Positions 11,070 to 21,178 of a stretch of 64,000 nucleotides of DNA are shown piece by piece. Source of the stretch: Endosaccharibacter trunci (GTDB taxonomy: Bacteria; Pseudomonadota; Alphaproteobacteria; Acetobacterales; Acetobacteraceae). Positions within the stretch are counted from its first letter, which is position 1. Each line of letters starts with the position of its first letter. The stretch is from assembly GCA_024515975.1 (NCBI GenBank), contig JAMSKV010000001.1:512895-576894 (forward strand), given 5' to 3'. Position numbers and translations under genes: made by a program. The notes below the pieces were generated by a model. The model saw only the letters and a list, made by a program, of their open reading frames with translations. It did no database searches and was not told the origin of the DNA.

Positions 11070-12104
11070 ATGGCCGACACGGACGCCGGAATCGTCCAAT
11101 CCGGGGCAAATGCCCCTGCGAACCGGGGCAGCAATCAGCCGACGATGACGCAGGAGGAATACAGCCGCGCCTATCGCGACATGCTGCTGATCCGCCGCTT
11201 CGAGGAGCGCACCGGCCAGCTCTACGGCATGGGCCTGATCGGCGGTTTCTGCCACCTCTATATCGGCCAGGAAGCTGTGGTGGTGGGCGTGCAGATGGCG
11301 CTCAAGCAGGGCGACAAGATCGTCACCTCCTATCGCGACCATGGCCACATGCTCGCCTGCGGCATGGAAGCGCGCGGCGTGATGGCGGAGCTGACCGGGC
11401 GGGCCACCGGCTATTCGCGCGGCAAGGGCGGCTCCATGCACATGTTCTCCAAGAAGGAGCATTTCTACGGCGGCCACGGCATTGTCGGCGCGCAGGTCTC
11501 GATCGGCGCGGGGCTGGCTTTCTCCAACAAGTATCGCGGCACGGACGAGGTGGCGGTGGCCTATATGGGCGACGGCGCGTCCAACCAGGGCCAGGTCTAC
11601 GAGAGCTTCAACATGGCGGCGCTGCAGAAGCTGCCCTGCATCTTCGTGATCGAGAACAACCAGTACGGCATGGGCACCTCCGCCGCCCGCTCCTCCGCGT
11701 CGCAGGCGCTCTACAAGAATGGCGAGCCCTGGGGCATTCCCGGCCGCCAGGTGGATGGCATGGACGTGGTCGCGGTGCGGGAGGCGGCGCGCGAGGCGGT
11801 CGCCTATTGCCGCGCCGGAAAGGGGCCGTTCCTGCTGGAGATGAGCACCTATCGCTATCGCGGCCACTCCATGTCCGATCCGGCCAAGTACCGGACCCGG
11901 GACGAGGTGGAGGCGATGCGGCGCGATCACGATGCCATCGAACGCGTGCGCAAGGCGCTGATCGATCTCGGCATCGACGAGAAGGCGCTGAAGGCGATCG
12001 ACGACGAGATCAAGGCGCTGGTCGCGGACGCGGCCGAGTTCGCCCAAACGAGCCCGGAGCCGGATCCGTCCGAGCTCTGGACCGACATCCTGGTGGAGAG
12101 CTGA
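11070..12104 (+). CDS. pdhA: Pyruvate dehydrogenase E1 component, alpha subunit
   Basis: With PdhB it decarboxylates pyruvate using thiamine diphosphate and passes the acetyl group to lipoyl arms. The 344-residue product has the MLLIRRFEE start of the E1-alpha domain, [22 protein letters not shown] and the ThDP/Mg motif GDGASNQGQ...ENN. It has [14 protein letters not shown], matching the regulatory-loop region of other E1-alpha proteins. I chose the ATG at 11070 because AGGAG lies seven bases upstream; an in-frame ATG at 11028 is also possible. First of the contiguous pdhA-pdhB-pdhC-lpdA run. Confidence 0.96.
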   Translation: MADTDAGIVQSGANAPANRGSNQPTMTQEEYSRAYRDMLLIRRFEERTGQLYGMGLIGGFCHLYIGQEAVVVGVQMALKQGDKIVTSYRDHGHMLACGMEARGVMAELTGRATGYSRGKGGSMHMFSKKEHFYGGHGIVGAQVSIGAGLAFSNKYRGTDEVAVAYMGDGASNQGQVYESFNMAALQKLPCIFVIENNQYGMGTSAARSSASQALYKNGEPWGIPGRQVDGMDVVAVREAAREAVAYCRAGKGPFLLEMSTYRYRGHSMSDPAKYRTRDEVEAMRRDHDAIERVRKALIDLGIDEKALKAIDDEIKALVADAAEFAQTSPEPDPSELWTDILVES

Positions 12105-12109
12105 TCACC

Positions 12110-13480
12110 ATGTCCACGCAGGTTCTGATGCCGGCGCTGTCGCCGACCATGACCGAGGGCAAGCTGGCTCGCTGGCTCAAGAAGGTGGGCGACACGGTGT
12201 CGTCCGGCGACGTGATCGCCGAGATCGAGACCGACAAGGCGACCATGGAAGTGGAAGCCGTCGATGAAGGCGTGCTGGCCAAAATCCTGGTCGAGGAAGG
12301 CACCGAGGGTGTGGCCGTGAACGCGCCGATCGCGGTGCTGGCCGCCGAAGGCGAGGAGGTGTCGTCCGAGGCGCCGGCTCAGGAAGCCGCCGCTCTGCCC
12401 AAGGTGGCCGCCGAGGGTTCCGGCGCGAAGGAGATCGCCGACCGCGCCTCCGAAGCCAAGACGCCGGAGCTGGCCCGGCCGGAGCCGGAGCGCGACTGGG
12501 GCGAGACCCGCACCATGACCGTGCGCGAGGCTCTGCGCGACGCGATGGCGATCGAGATGCGCGCCGATGACGACGTGTTCCTGATGGGCGAGGAGGTCGC
12601 CCAGTACCAGGGCGCCTACAAGATCAGCCAGGGTCTGCTGGACGAGTTCGGCGAGCGTCGCGTAATCGACACGCCGATCACCGAACACGGCTTCACCGGC
12701 ATCGCGGTCGGCGCGGCGCTGACCGGCCTGAAGCCGATCGTCGAGTTCATGACGTTCAACTTCGCCATGCAGGCGATCGACCACATCATCAACTCGGCGG
12801 CCAAGACGCTCTACATGAGCGGCGGCCAGATGGGCTGCCCGATCGTGTTCCGCGGCCCGAACGGCGCCGCGTCGCGCGTCGCGGCCCAGCATTCGCAATG
12901 CTATGCCAGCTGGTACGCGCATGTGCCGGGCCTGAAAGTGGTGGCGCCGTATTCCTCGGCCGACGCGATGGGCCTGCTGCGGGCGGCGATCCGCGACCCG
13001 AACCCGGTCGTGTTCCTGGAGAACGAGATCCTGTACGGGCAGAGCTTCGAATGCCCGGTGGACCCCGACTTCATTCTGCCGATCGGCCAGGCGAAGATCG
13101 AGCGCGCAGGCACCGACGTCACCATCGTCGCCTTCTCCATCATGGTCGGCGTGGCGTTGAAGGCGGCGGAAGTGCTGGCCGAGCAGGGCATCAGCGCCGA
13201 GGTGATCAACCTGCGCACCATCCGTCCGCTGGACACCGCGACCGTGGTGGAGAGCGTGAAGAAGACCTCGCGTCTGGTGACGGTCGAGGAAGGCTGGCCG
13301 TTCGCCGGCATCGGCGCCGAGGTGTCGATGCAGATCATCGAACATGCGTTCGACTGGCTCGATGCGCCGCCGGTGCGCGTGCACGGTCTCGACGTGCCGC
13401 TGCCCTATGCCGCCAATCTGGAGAAGCTCGCGCTGCCGCAGCCCGACTGGGTGGTGGACGCGGTGAGGAAGCTGGTCTGA
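12110..13480 (+). CDS. pdhB: Pyruvate dehydrogenase E1 component, beta subunit with N-terminal lipoyl domain
   Basis: The 456-residue product is a fusion: residues 1-80 are a biotinyl/lipoyl domain with the lipoylated Lys43 in ETDKATME, residues 80-125 are a charged Ala/Glu linker, and from about 135 the transketolase-like E1-beta domain begins ([16 protein letters not shown]), with [13 protein letters not shown] and the [15 protein letters not shown] motif. Such lipoylated E1-beta proteins are known in alphaproteobacteria. Start is the ATG at 12110, six bases after the pdhA stop. Its lipoyl coding segment is nearly identical in DNA to that of pdhC. Confidence 0.96.
   Translation: MSTQVLMPALSPTMTEGKLARWLKKVGDTVSSGDVIAEIETDKATMEVEAVDEGVLAKILVEEGTEGVAVNAPIAVLAAEGEEVSSEAPAQEAAALPKVAAEGSGAKEIADRASEAKTPELARPEPERDWGETRTMTVREALRDAMAIEMRADDDVFLMGEEVAQYQGAYKISQGLLDEFGERRVIDTPITEHGFTGIAVGAALTGLKPIVEFMTFNFAMQAIDHIINSAAKTLYMSGGQMGCPIVFRGPNGAASRVAAQHSQCYASWYAHVPGLKVVAPYSSADAMGLLRAAIRDPNPVVFLENEILYGQSFECPVDPDFILPIGQAKIERAGTDVTIVAFSIMVGVALKAAEVLAEQGISAEVINLRTIRPLDTATVVESVKKTSRLVTVEEGWPFAGIGAEVSMQIIEHAFDWLDAPPVRVHGLDVPLPYAANLEKLALPQPDWVVDAVRKLV
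12128..12272 (+). repeat. Lipoyl-domain direct repeat, copy A (in pdhB)
   Basis: About nine of ten bases match copy B at 13498-13642, with uninterrupted identical runs of 34 bases (12128-12161 against 13498-13531) and 45 bases (12196-12240 against 13566-13610), spaced 1,370 bases apart. Identity includes third codon positions, suggesting recent duplication or gene conversion. Confidence 0.85.
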
Positions 13481-14811
13481 TGCCCACCAACATCCTGATG
13501 CCGGCGCTGTCGCCGACCATGACCGAGGGCACCCTGGCCCGCTGGTTGAAGAAGGAGGGCGACCGGGTGTCGTCCGGCGACGTGATCGCCGAGATCGAGA
13601 CCGACAAGGCCACCATGGAGGTGGAAGCGGTGGACGAGGGCATTCTCGGCCGCATCCTGATCGCCGACGGCACCGAGAACGTCGCCATCAACACGCCGAT
13701 CGGCGTTCTGGTGAACGAGGGCGAGGCGGTGCCGGACAGCGCTGCGCCCGCGGCGGCAGCGAAGCCCGACGCCGCCCCGGCGTCCCAAGCTCAAACAGCC
13801 CAGTCCCAAACGTCCCAAGCCGGGGCTCCCAAGGCCGACGCGTCCGCAGCCGCGCCGAAGGCCGGAACCGCCGCGCCGGTCCCGGCTCCGGCCACGGGCA
13901 AGCGCATCGTGGCATCGCCGCTGGCGCGACGTCTGGCCAAGGAAGCCGGAATCGATCTCGCCGGGGTGACCGGCTCCGGCCCGAACGGCCGCATCGTTCG
14001 CGCCGATCTGGAGAAGGCGAAGGCCGCGCCCGCGTCCAGGCCGGCATCTGCCGCCGCCCCGGCTCCGGCGCGCACCGGCCCGTCGCCGATGGCCCCGATC
14101 ACCGCGCCGCATCGCGTCGTGCCCAATAACGGCGTGCGTCGCGTGATCGCCCGCCGCCTGTCGGAATCCAAGCAGTTCGTGCCGCATTTCTACGTCACCA
14201 TCGACGTGGAGATGGACGCGCTGCTGGCACTGCGCACGCAGTTGAATGCGCAGTCTCCTGAAGGCGAGGGATCGTTCAAGTTGTCGGTGAACGACATGCT
14301 GATCAAGGCCTGCGCGGTGACGCTGAAACGCGTGCCGAAGGTGAACGCCACCTATACCGACGAGGCGATCCTCGAATACGAGGACGTGGACATCTCCGTC
14401 GCGGTGTCGGCGCCGGGCGGGCTGATCACGCCCATCGTGCGCAGCGCGGAGAAGAAGACGCTGGCGCAGATCAGCCACGAGGCGCGCGGCCTGATCAAGC
14501 GCGCCCGCGAAGGCAAGCTGAAGCCCGAGGAATTCCAGGGCGGCGGCTTCTCCATCTCCAACATGGGCATGTTCGGGGTGAAGCAGTTCGCGGCGATCAT
14601 CAACCCGCCGCAATCGGGCATCCTGGCGGTGTCCGCCAGCGAGAAGCGCGCCGTGGTGCGTTCCGACGCCAAAGGCGATCGTCTGGAGATCGCCACCGTG
14701 ATGACCGCCACCCTGTCGGTCGATCATCGCGCCGTCGATGGCGCGCTGGCCGCCGAATGGGTGCAGGCGTTCAAGACCGTCGTCGAGAACCCGTTGAGCC
14801 TGGTGATCTGA
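13480..14811 (+). CDS. pdhC: Pyruvate dehydrogenase E2, dihydrolipoamide acetyltransferase
   Basis: Core of the PDH complex; transfers acetyl from lipoate to CoA. The 443-residue protein has a lipoyl domain (1-80, Lys43), an Ala/Pro linker, a peripheral-subunit-binding domain near 143-178 ([16 protein letters not shown]...GSGPNGRI), a second linker, and the catalytic domain from about 210 ending in the DHRAVDG active-site motif near residue 415. The start ATG at 13480 shares one base with the pdhB stop, so translation is coupled. Confidence 0.97.
   Translation: MPTNILMPALSPTMTEGTLARWLKKEGDRVSSGDVIAEIETDKATMEVEAVDEGILGRILIADGTENVAINTPIGVLVNEGEAVPDSAAPAAAAKPDAAPASQAQTAQSQTSQAGAPKADASAAAPKAGTAAPVPAPATGKRIVASPLARRLAKEAGIDLAGVTGSGPNGRIVRADLEKAKAAPASRPASAAAPAPARTGPSPMAPITAPHRVVPNNGVRRVIARRLSESKQFVPHFYVTIDVEMDALLALRTQLNAQSPEGEGSFKLSVNDMLIKACAVTLKRVPKVNATYTDEAILEYEDVDISVAVSAPGGLITPIVRSAEKKTLAQISHEARGLIKRAREGKLKPEEFQGGGFSISNMGMFGVKQFAAIINPPQSGILAVSASEKRAVVRSDAKGDRLEIATVMTATLSVDHRAVDGALAAEWVQAFKTVVENPLSLVI
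13498..13642 (+). repeat. Lipoyl-domain direct repeat, copy B (in pdhC)
   Basis: Partner of the repeat at 12128-12272. Both encode residues 7-54 of a lipoyl domain. The flanking linkers are not alike, so similarity is confined to the folded domain. Confidence 0.85.
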
Positions 14812-14812
14812 G

Positions 14813-16249
14813 ATGGCTGCGAACGTGAGCCCCACCCCGACCAAGGATACCGATTTCGACGTCGTCGTGATCGGCGGCGGCCCCGGCGGCTATGTCGCGG
14901 CGATCCGCGCGGCGCAGCTGAAGATGAAGGTGGCCGTGGTCGAGAGCACGCATCTCGGCGGCATCTGCCTGAACTGGGGGTGCATCCCGACCAAGGCGCT
15001 GTTGCGCTCGGCCGAGATCAATCACCTGCTGCACCATCTCGACGAGTTCGGCTTCGCCGCCGACAATATCCGCTTCGATCTGGACAAGATCGTGAAGCGG
15101 TCGCGCGCGGTGGCGCAGCAGCTGGCCTCCGGCGTCGGCCATCTGCTGAAGAAGAACAAGGTTCCGGTGTTCGACGGGCACGGCAAGCTGGCCGGCGTCG
15201 CAGGCGACAAGCGCAAGGTCGAGGTGTCGAAGGACGGCAAGCCGGTCGCGATGCTGACCGCGAAGCACGTGATCCTGGCCACCGGCGCGCGGGCGCGCGT
15301 CCTGCCGGGTCTGGAGCCGGACGGGAGGCTCATCTGGTCCTATCGCGAGGCGATGGTGCCCACCTCCATGCCGAAGAAGCTGCTGGTGATCGGTTCCGGC
15401 GCCATCGGCATCGAGTTCGCGAGCTTCTACCGCAATCTCGGCGCCGAGGTGACGGTGGCCGAGGTGGTGGACCGCATCCTGCCGGTCGAGGACGAGGAGA
15501 TCGCCGCCTTCGCCCGCAAGCAGTTCGAGAAGCAGGGCATGCGCATCATCACCGGCGCCAAGATCGGCACGCCGGAGCGCAAGGGCGAGACGGCGACGGT
15601 CACGATCGAAAGCGGCGGCAAGAGCGAGACGCTGGAGTTCGACCGCATCATCTCGGCGGTCGGCATCGTCGGCAACGTGGAGAATATCGGTCTCGAGGGC
15701 ACCAAGGTGGTGGTCGAGAAGACCCATGTGCTGATCGACGGCTTCTGCCGCACCGGCGAGCCGGGCGTATATGCGATCGGCGATATCGCAGGCGCACCAT
15801 GGCTGGCGCACAAGGCCAGCCATGAGGGCGTGCTCTGCGTCGAGAAGATCGCCGGCAAGGACGTGCACCCGATCGACTGGACCAACATCCCTGGCTGCAC
15901 CTATTGCCGTCCGCAGGTGGCCAGCGTCGGCTGGACCGAGGCGCGCGCCAGGAAGGAGGGCAGGGAGGTCCGGGTCGGACGCTTCCCGTTCATCGGCAAC
16001 GGCAAGGCGATCGCCATGGGCGAGCCGGAGGGCATGGCCAAGACGGTGTTCGACGCCAAGACCGGCGAACTGCTGGGCGCGCATCTGGTCGGCGCCGAGG
16101 TGACGGAGATGATCCAGGGCTACGTGATCGCGCGGACGCTGGAGACCACCGAGGTCGAGCTCATGCACACCGTCTTTCCGCACCCGACGGTGAGCGAGAC
16201 CATGCACGAGGCGGTGCTGAGCGCCTGGGGCCAGACGATCCATTTCTGA
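14813..16249 (+). CDS. lpdA: Dihydrolipoyl dehydrogenase (E3)
   Basis: Re-oxidises dihydrolipoyl arms with NAD+ for PDH and probably other lipoate complexes. The 478-residue flavoprotein has the FAD motif GGGPGG (21-26), the redox disulfide Cys52/Cys57 in GGICLNWGCIPTK, the NAD-binding GSGAIGIEFASFY and the C-terminal HTVFPHPTVSETMHEA dimer/active-site motif. No lipoyl domain is attached. It starts one base after the pdhC stop. Confidence 0.98.
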   Translation: MAANVSPTPTKDTDFDVVVIGGGPGGYVAAIRAAQLKMKVAVVESTHLGGICLNWGCIPTKALLRSAEINHLLHHLDEFGFAADNIRFDLDKIVKRSRAVAQQLASGVGHLLKKNKVPVFDGHGKLAGVAGDKRKVEVSKDGKPVAMLTAKHVILATGARARVLPGLEPDGRLIWSYREAMVPTSMPKKLLVIGSGAIGIEFASFYRNLGAEVTVAEVVDRILPVEDEEIAAFARKQFEKQGMRIITGAKIGTPERKGETATVTIESGGKSETLEFDRIISAVGIVGNVENIGLEGTKVVVEKTHVLIDGFCRTGEPGVYAIGDIAGAPWLAHKASHEGVLCVEKIAGKDVHPIDWTNIPGCTYCRPQVASVGWTEARARKEGREVRVGRFPFIGNGKAIAMGEPEGMAKTVFDAKTGELLGAHLVGAEVTEMIQGYVIARTLETTEVELMHTVFPHPTVSETMHEAVLSAWGQTIHF

Positions 16250-16442
16250 GCCGGATGGCGCGGCTGTCCGGGTCTCGCGACCCGCAGTCGCGCCCTTTCG
16301 CCGTGCGGCGGTTCTCGCCGCCCTGCTTGTTCTGTGCGTCGGCTCGGCGCCCGCCGACCGTCATCTGTCCCAGGATGCCTATATCTGGCAGCGGAGCTGG
16401 ACGCCGTCGCTGATCCGCGCGATCGGCGAGACCGCGCCGCTG

Positions 16443-17435
16443 GTGGCCGGCTTCCGCGTGCTCGTCGCCGAATGGCCGCCGGAGGGGCGCGTGGTTCGTC
16501 CGGCGGTGGATTGGCCGGCGCTGGACCGGACGGGGCGGCCGGTGACGGCGGTGCTGCGCGTGGATGGAAGCGGGGCGCTACCGGATCCGGCGTCGATCGC
16601 CGCGGCAATTCCGGTCGGTCGCCATCTGGCCGGGATCGAGATCGATTTCGACTGCCCCACACGGCGTCTCGGCGAGTATCGCAGCTTCCTGCTCGCCCTG
16701 CGTCCGGTATTGCCGCGCGGATTGCGGCTGGGCATCACGGCCCTGCCGGACTGGCTGCGCTCGTCCGGATTCACTGCCCTGACCCGCGCTGTGGACCAGC
16801 CGGTGCTTCAGCTCCACGCCACCGACGATCCCCGCGACGGCCTGTTCGATGCGGCCCGGATGCGGCGGCGCGTGCGGGCGATGTCGCGGCTGAGCGCCAG
16901 GCCGTTTCTCGTCTCGCTGCCGAGCTACGGTGTGCGCGTGGTGCTGGACCCGAACGGGCAGCTGCGCGCCACGGAGGCGGAACGGTCGCTCCTGATGGGC
17001 GGCGCCGGGCGGGATTTGTTCGTCTCGCCCGGCGCGATGGCGCGCGCGGTGGCGTGGCTGGAGCGCGATCCGCCATTTCGTCTCGCCGGGCTGGTCTGGT
17101 TCCGGGTGCCGACCGGGGAGGATCGGCGCAGCTGGAGCCCGGGCTCCTGGTGCGCGGTGCTGGCGCGGCAGCCGGCCGAGGCCGTGGCGACGCTCGAGCG
17201 CGAATCCGGCGAGCCGGAGATCCTGCGTCTCGCGAACCGGAGCGATCTGGATGCGCCTTTGCCCGATACCATCCTCTTGGACGCGGCCTGCCTGGCGGCG
17301 GACGGGGCGGGGCCGTATCGGCGCGATGGATCGTTGCTGCGCCGGATCGACGGCAGCATGATGCCGGCGCATTCGGTGCTCACGGTCGGCTGGGAACGCT
17401 GCCCGGCCGGGGGGAACGGGGAGAGCGGACGATGA
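16443..17435 (+). CDS. DUF3142 domain protein; 5' end unresolved
   Basis: Belongs to the DUF3142 family, probably a TIM-barrel-like protein of unknown function: GIEIDFDCPTRRLGEYRSFL and LGITALPDWLRS motifs are typical. The first in-frame ordinary start is the GTG at 16443, but the same frame continues upstream without a stop to 16221 and encodes family-like sequence (QDAYIWQRSWTPSLIRAIGE) preceded by a signal-peptide-like stretch (RRAAVLAALLVLCVGSAPAD, about 16300-16360). No ATG, GTG or TTG occurs in that 5' part; an ATG at 16255 is in another frame. So the real gene starts upstream by frameshift, rare start codon or sequence error. Its end overlaps the next gene by four bases. Confidence 0.75.
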   Translation: MAGFRVLVAEWPPEGRVVRPAVDWPALDRTGRPVTAVLRVDGSGALPDPASIAAAIPVGRHLAGIEIDFDCPTRRLGEYRSFLLALRPVLPRGLRLGITALPDWLRSSGFTALTRAVDQPVLQLHATDDPRDGLFDAARMRRRVRAMSRLSARPFLVSLPSYGVRVVLDPNGQLRATEAERSLLMGGAGRDLFVSPGAMARAVAWLERDPPFRLAGLVWFRVPTGEDRRSWSPGSWCAVLARQPAEAVATLERESGEPEILRLANRSDLDAPLPDTILLDAACLAADGAGPYRRDGSLLRRIDGSMMPAHSVLTVGWERCPAGGNGESGR

Positions 17436-19456
17436 GACTGCACCGATCGGCCCTTCTGGGCGCAACCGTCCTGGCAGGATTCGCCGCGGCCGGGGCGCTG
17501 GCCTGCGGACCGTTCTTTCCCTGGCAGCTGCTGAACGACCGTGTCGCCACGCTGCACGACCTGCCGGTGGACAGTTTCTTCTTCCAGGCGAGCCATCTTC
17601 TGCCGCCGCCCGACCCGGCGCTGGAGAAGGAACAGGCGGCCGCGCCCGATGGAGCGGTCTGCAGCACGTATCGCGAGTCTGATGATTCAGGGGGCGAGCC
17701 GAGTGCGGCGGCGGAACTCTATGCGACCGGTGCCCGTGCTTTTGACGGCGGCGACGGGGCGGGCGCGACGCAGGCGTTCCGCGCTGTGCTGCAAGGGGGC
17801 GGCCGGGGCGTCCATGCGGTCTGTGCCGCCTTCATGCTCGGTCGCGCTCTGGACCGGTCCGGCGACACGGCGGGCGCGGAAAAGGCGTTCCTCCGAACGC
17901 GGGATCTGGTGTCGCATGGCGCGCCGGACCCGTTCGGCCTGGCGGTCGCCAGTTTCGGAGAGCAGGCGCGGCTGTTCCTGCGCCAGAGCGGCCTGGTGGC
18001 CGGTCCCGCCGCCGCGCCGCAACCCGCACCACCGACGCCGGAGGCGCTGGCGGCGCTGCACAAGGCGGTGACGCTGTATTCGCAACAGGCCGCTTATCGG
18101 GACGAAAACGGCGTCGATTCCCTGCAGGAAGTGGCGGAGGCGATGCTGTCGGAGCAGCCGGGCGCGCAGATCTGGTTCGACGCGGCGGCGAAGGATCCGC
18201 GCATCCGGCAGCTTCTCCTGGCCTACGCGGTGGCCGACACGCCGCTGTTGGAGGGTATCGACGAGGATGCGGCGCACAGCTTGCTGGGTTCGCTCGATTC
18301 CAAGCCGGTCTCCACGCGCGTGCTGGACCAGTTGGCGCCCGTGTTCGATCCGGCCGAAGATTCGCGCGATGCCGGGCGTCTGGCCGCCGTGGCGTATCTG
18401 GCCGGGCGCTACGATCTGGCGGCGCAGTTCGCGACGGCGCCGGCCGACCCGCTCTCGGCCTGGATACGCGCGAAGCTGTCGCTGCAGCACGACGATCTGG
18501 CCGAGAGCGCCCGGCGTTTCGCCGAGGCGGTGCAGGTTCTGGCCGCGCATCCGGATGCGCTGGGCGAGACGGGGACGCGTCTGCGCGCCGAGACCGGCGT
18601 CATGGACCTGGCGCGGGGCGATTTCGTGCCGGCGCTGACCGTCCTGTTCGGTTTCGGCGACACCTATTGGGGCGATACCGCCTATGTGGCGGAACGTCTG
18701 GTCACCACGGACCAGCTGCGCTCCTTCGTGAAGACGCTTCCGCCCCTGCCGCCGAAGCCCGCCGTCGGCGATCGCGGCGCGTCGATCCGCAACCTGCTGG
18801 CGCGCCGGCTGATGCGCGAGGGCGCCTATGCGGAAGCGGCGGGATGGTTCACCGACCCGGCGCTGGCGGCGGACAGCCGCCGGTTCGCGTCGCTCGACGC
18901 GCGGTCGCGTGACGCCTTCTGGCGCACGGACCGGGCTGAAGCGTCGTGGAAGGCGGCGGTGCTGGAACGGCAGAAGGGCATGGAACTGTTCGGCACAGAG
19001 GTGCTGCCGGATCAGGCCGTGACGGAGGGGGACTATCCGGATGGATACGGGCCGTCCAAGCCGCCGTCCGGGCCTCTGGTGACGCCGCTCGAGAAGCGTC
19101 GCTTCGCCGCCAACGCGCCCGATCCGGACCGGCGCTTCCATTACCGCTTCGATGCGGCGCGCGAGGCGGAGCGCTCGGCCGGGATGCTGCCGCCACGGTC
19201 GCAGGCGTTCTACGCGGTGCTGTGTGGCGGGGCCTCCTGGCTGCTGGAAACCGACGACCAGCAGGGGGCATCGCAACTCTATAAGGCCTATGTCGCGAAA
19301 GGCGCGTTGCAGCCCAAGGGCGCGGTGTTCGGAGAAACCTGCCCGGCGCCGGATTTCGCCGCGGCGGCGCATCAGCGCTGGTGGCAACCCCTCGACGCCA
19401 TCGAGCGCGGCGCGGCGCGGCATTGGCGCGGGCTGCGCCGTCGTCTGGGCGTCTGA
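17432..19456 (+). CDS. Exported protein with CGPFFP motif, function unknown
   Basis: A 674-residue protein of no recognised function. Starts with a clear signal peptide (MRLHRSALLGATVLAGFAAA) ending at LACGPFFP; the Cys22-type position suggests a lipoprotein, though the lipobox is not ideal. The rest is Ala/Arg-rich, mostly helical, with stretches that look like degenerate TPR units (for example DGGDGAGATQAFRAVLQ and GAYAEAAGWFTDP). The ATG at 17432 overlaps the DUF3142 stop (ATGA), so the two are probably one operon. The pair lies between lpdA and lipA. A longer frame-compatible start at 16334 was rejected because it would read through DUF3142 in another frame. Confidence 0.7.
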   Translation: MRLHRSALLGATVLAGFAAAGALACGPFFPWQLLNDRVATLHDLPVDSFFFQASHLLPPPDPALEKEQAAAPDGAVCSTYRESDDSGGEPSAAAELYATGARAFDGGDGAGATQAFRAVLQGGGRGVHAVCAAFMLGRALDRSGDTAGAEKAFLRTRDLVSHGAPDPFGLAVASFGEQARLFLRQSGLVAGPAAAPQPAPPTPEALAALHKAVTLYSQQAAYRDENGVDSLQEVAEAMLSEQPGAQIWFDAAAKDPRIRQLLLAYAVADTPLLEGIDEDAAHSLLGSLDSKPVSTRVLDQLAPVFDPAEDSRDAGRLAAVAYLAGRYDLAAQFATAPADPLSAWIRAKLSLQHDDLAESARRFAEAVQVLAAHPDALGETGTRLRAETGVMDLARGDFVPALTVLFGFGDTYWGDTAYVAERLVTTDQLRSFVKTLPPLPPKPAVGDRGASIRNLLARRLMREGAYAEAAGWFTDPALAADSRRFASLDARSRDAFWRTDRAEASWKAAVLERQKGMELFGTEVLPDQAVTEGDYPDGYGPSKPPSGPLVTPLEKRRFAANAPDPDRRFHYRFDAAREAERSAGMLPPRSQAFYAVLCGGASWLLETDDQQGASQLYKAYVAKGALQPKGAVFGETCPAPDFAAAAHQRWWQPLDAIERGAARHWRGLRRRLGV

Positions 19457-19574
19457 GGGACGGCGAGCACGGCAGCCAGAACGCGGTTCCGCTTGACGGC
19501 CTGCGTCCGCTTCGCCACCTCTGCGGTCAGAAGACGAAGCATTTTCCGTTCATGTTCCGGATGATCGTTTGCCC

Positions 19575-20546
19575 ATGTCCACCCGCGTCCTGATCGACCA
19601 TCGAACCGGCGGGGCAACCGCGCCGCGTCATCCGGAGAAGGCGCATCGTCCGGACAATCCGATCCAGCGCAAGCCGGACTGGATCAGGGTGCGTGCGCCC
19701 AACCACCCGATCTACCAGGAAACGCGCGACCTGATGCGCGAGAAGAAGCTGGTGACGGTGTGCGAGGAGGCGGCCTGCCCGAATATCGGCGAGTGCTGGT
19801 CGCAGCGCCACGCCACCATGATGATCATGGGCGAGATCTGCACCCGGGCCTGCGCCTTCTGCAACGTCCGCACCGGACAGCCGGACGCGCTCGATGCGGA
19901 CGAGCCCAACCGCGTCGGCGATGCGGTGGCGACGCTGGGACTGCGCCACGTGGTGATCACCTCGGTCGATCGCGACGATCTCGCCGATGGCGGCGCGCAG
20001 CATTTCGCGCGGGTGATCGCGGCGATCCGCGCTGCGTCGCCCGACACGACGGTCGAGATCCTGACGCCGGATTTCCTGCGCAAGCCGGGGGCGCTGGAGG
20101 TCGTGGTCGCGGCGCGTCCGGACGTGTTCAACCATAATCTCGAAACCGTGCCGCGCCTCTACACAACCATCCGCCCCGGCGCGCGATACTACCAGTCGCT
20201 GCGCCTGCTGGACGACGTGAAGCGGATCGACCCGTCGATCTTCACCAAATCCGGCCTGATGGTGGGCCTGGGCGAACAGCGGCCGGAGATTCTGCAGGTG
20301 ATGGACGATCTGCGCGTGGCCGATGTGGATTTCATCACGCTCGGCCAGTATCTGCAGCCTTCGGTGAAGCACGCGGCGATCGACCGTTTCGTGACGCCGG
20401 ACGAGTTCGCTGACTACGCGTCCATGGCGCGGGCCAAGGGGTTCCTGCAGGTGAGCGCCACCCCGCTGACGCGCTCCTCCTATCACGCCGATGCCGATTT
20501 CGCCTCGCTGCGCCAGGCGCGTGCCGCCAGACTGGCGTCGCACTGA
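19575..20546 (+). CDS. lipA: Lipoyl synthase
   Basis: Radical SAM enzyme that inserts two sulfurs into octanoyl groups on lipoyl domains, here serving PdhB, PdhC and other complexes. The 323-residue product has the auxiliary cluster motif [12 protein letters not shown] and the radical SAM motif CTRACAFC, then [15 protein letters not shown] and the C-terminal TRSSYHA with the cluster-ligating Ser. The ATG at 19575 is preferred to a TTG six bases upstream. Its location after the PDH genes fits its role. Stop overlaps the next start by one base. Confidence 0.97.
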   Translation: MSTRVLIDHRTGGATAPRHPEKAHRPDNPIQRKPDWIRVRAPNHPIYQETRDLMREKKLVTVCEEAACPNIGECWSQRHATMMIMGEICTRACAFCNVRTGQPDALDADEPNRVGDAVATLGLRHVVITSVDRDDLADGGAQHFARVIAAIRAASPDTTVEILTPDFLRKPGALEVVVAARPDVFNHNLETVPRLYTTIRPGARYYQSLRLLDDVKRIDPSIFTKSGLMVGLGEQRPEILQVMDDLRVADVDFITLGQYLQPSVKHAAIDRFVTPDEFADYASMARAKGFLQVSATPLTRSSYHADADFASLRQARAARLASH

Positions 20547-21016
20547 TGCCGACCCATGCCGAAAGGCGTGTGATCCCCTACAGCGTCGAACAATTGTTCG
20601 ACATGGTCGCCGATGTCGGCCGTTATCCCGAATTCCTGCCCTGGTGTACGAATGCCCGCGTCGTGAGTCGCACCGAGCAGGAGCTGGTCGCGATCCTGAC
20701 CATCGGTTTCGGTCCGTTCCGGGAAAGCTTCACCTCGCGCGTGGCGTTGGACCGCCCCCGGACGGTCCGGGTCCGTTACGAGAAGGGACCGTTCCGCTAC
20801 CTGAACAATGTCTGGACCTTCACGCCCGATCCGCGCGGTTGCCTGGTGGATTTCTTCGTGGAGTTCGAGTTCCGCTCCCGGCTGCTGCAGTCGGCGATCG
20901 GCGTTGTGTTCAATGAGGCGGTCCGGGTGATGGTGGGCGCCTTCCTGAAGCGGGCCAATGAGATCTACGGGCCATCCGGCGCTCGTCCTGCGGCGGTGGT
21001 GCCGGCCCCGGGCTGA
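20546..21016 (+). CDS. START-domain protein of the COQ10/RatA family
   Basis: A 156-residue polyketide-cyclase/START-type protein. [34 protein letters not shown] and the later FFVEFEFRSRLLQ...FNEAVRVMV regions are typical of the ubiquinone-binding COQ10 group, which helps deliver or protect ubiquinone in respiration; the E. coli homologue RatA was described as a ribosome-association toxin. Placement directly after lipA, sharing one base, is common in alphaproteobacteria and favours the COQ10-like role. Family is firm, role inferred. Confidence 0.85.
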   Translation: MPTHAERRVIPYSVEQLFDMVADVGRYPEFLPWCTNARVVSRTEQELVAILTIGFGPFRESFTSRVALDRPRTVRVRYEKGPFRYLNNVWTFTPDPRGCLVDFFVEFEFRSRLLQSAIGVVFNEAVRVMVGAFLKRANEIYGPSGARPAAVVPAPG

Positions 21017-21178
21017 GGTCTTCGGAGCTGGGTGTGACGTTTTGGTCACGCTGCGACTTTCTCCCCGTCGGCCGCAACCTGAATGCCGTCGGATCGTTGC
21101 TAGGTCGTGTCGGGGCTGTTTCAGTCTGCCCTCTCGTGTCACCAGAACTCTGTCGATCGCGGCAGAAAAGGAATTGGT

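Noticed and set aside
16334..17431. Long 5' extension of the CGPFFP protein
   Set aside because: It runs in another frame through the DUF3142 gene and would bury a clear signal peptide inside the protein.
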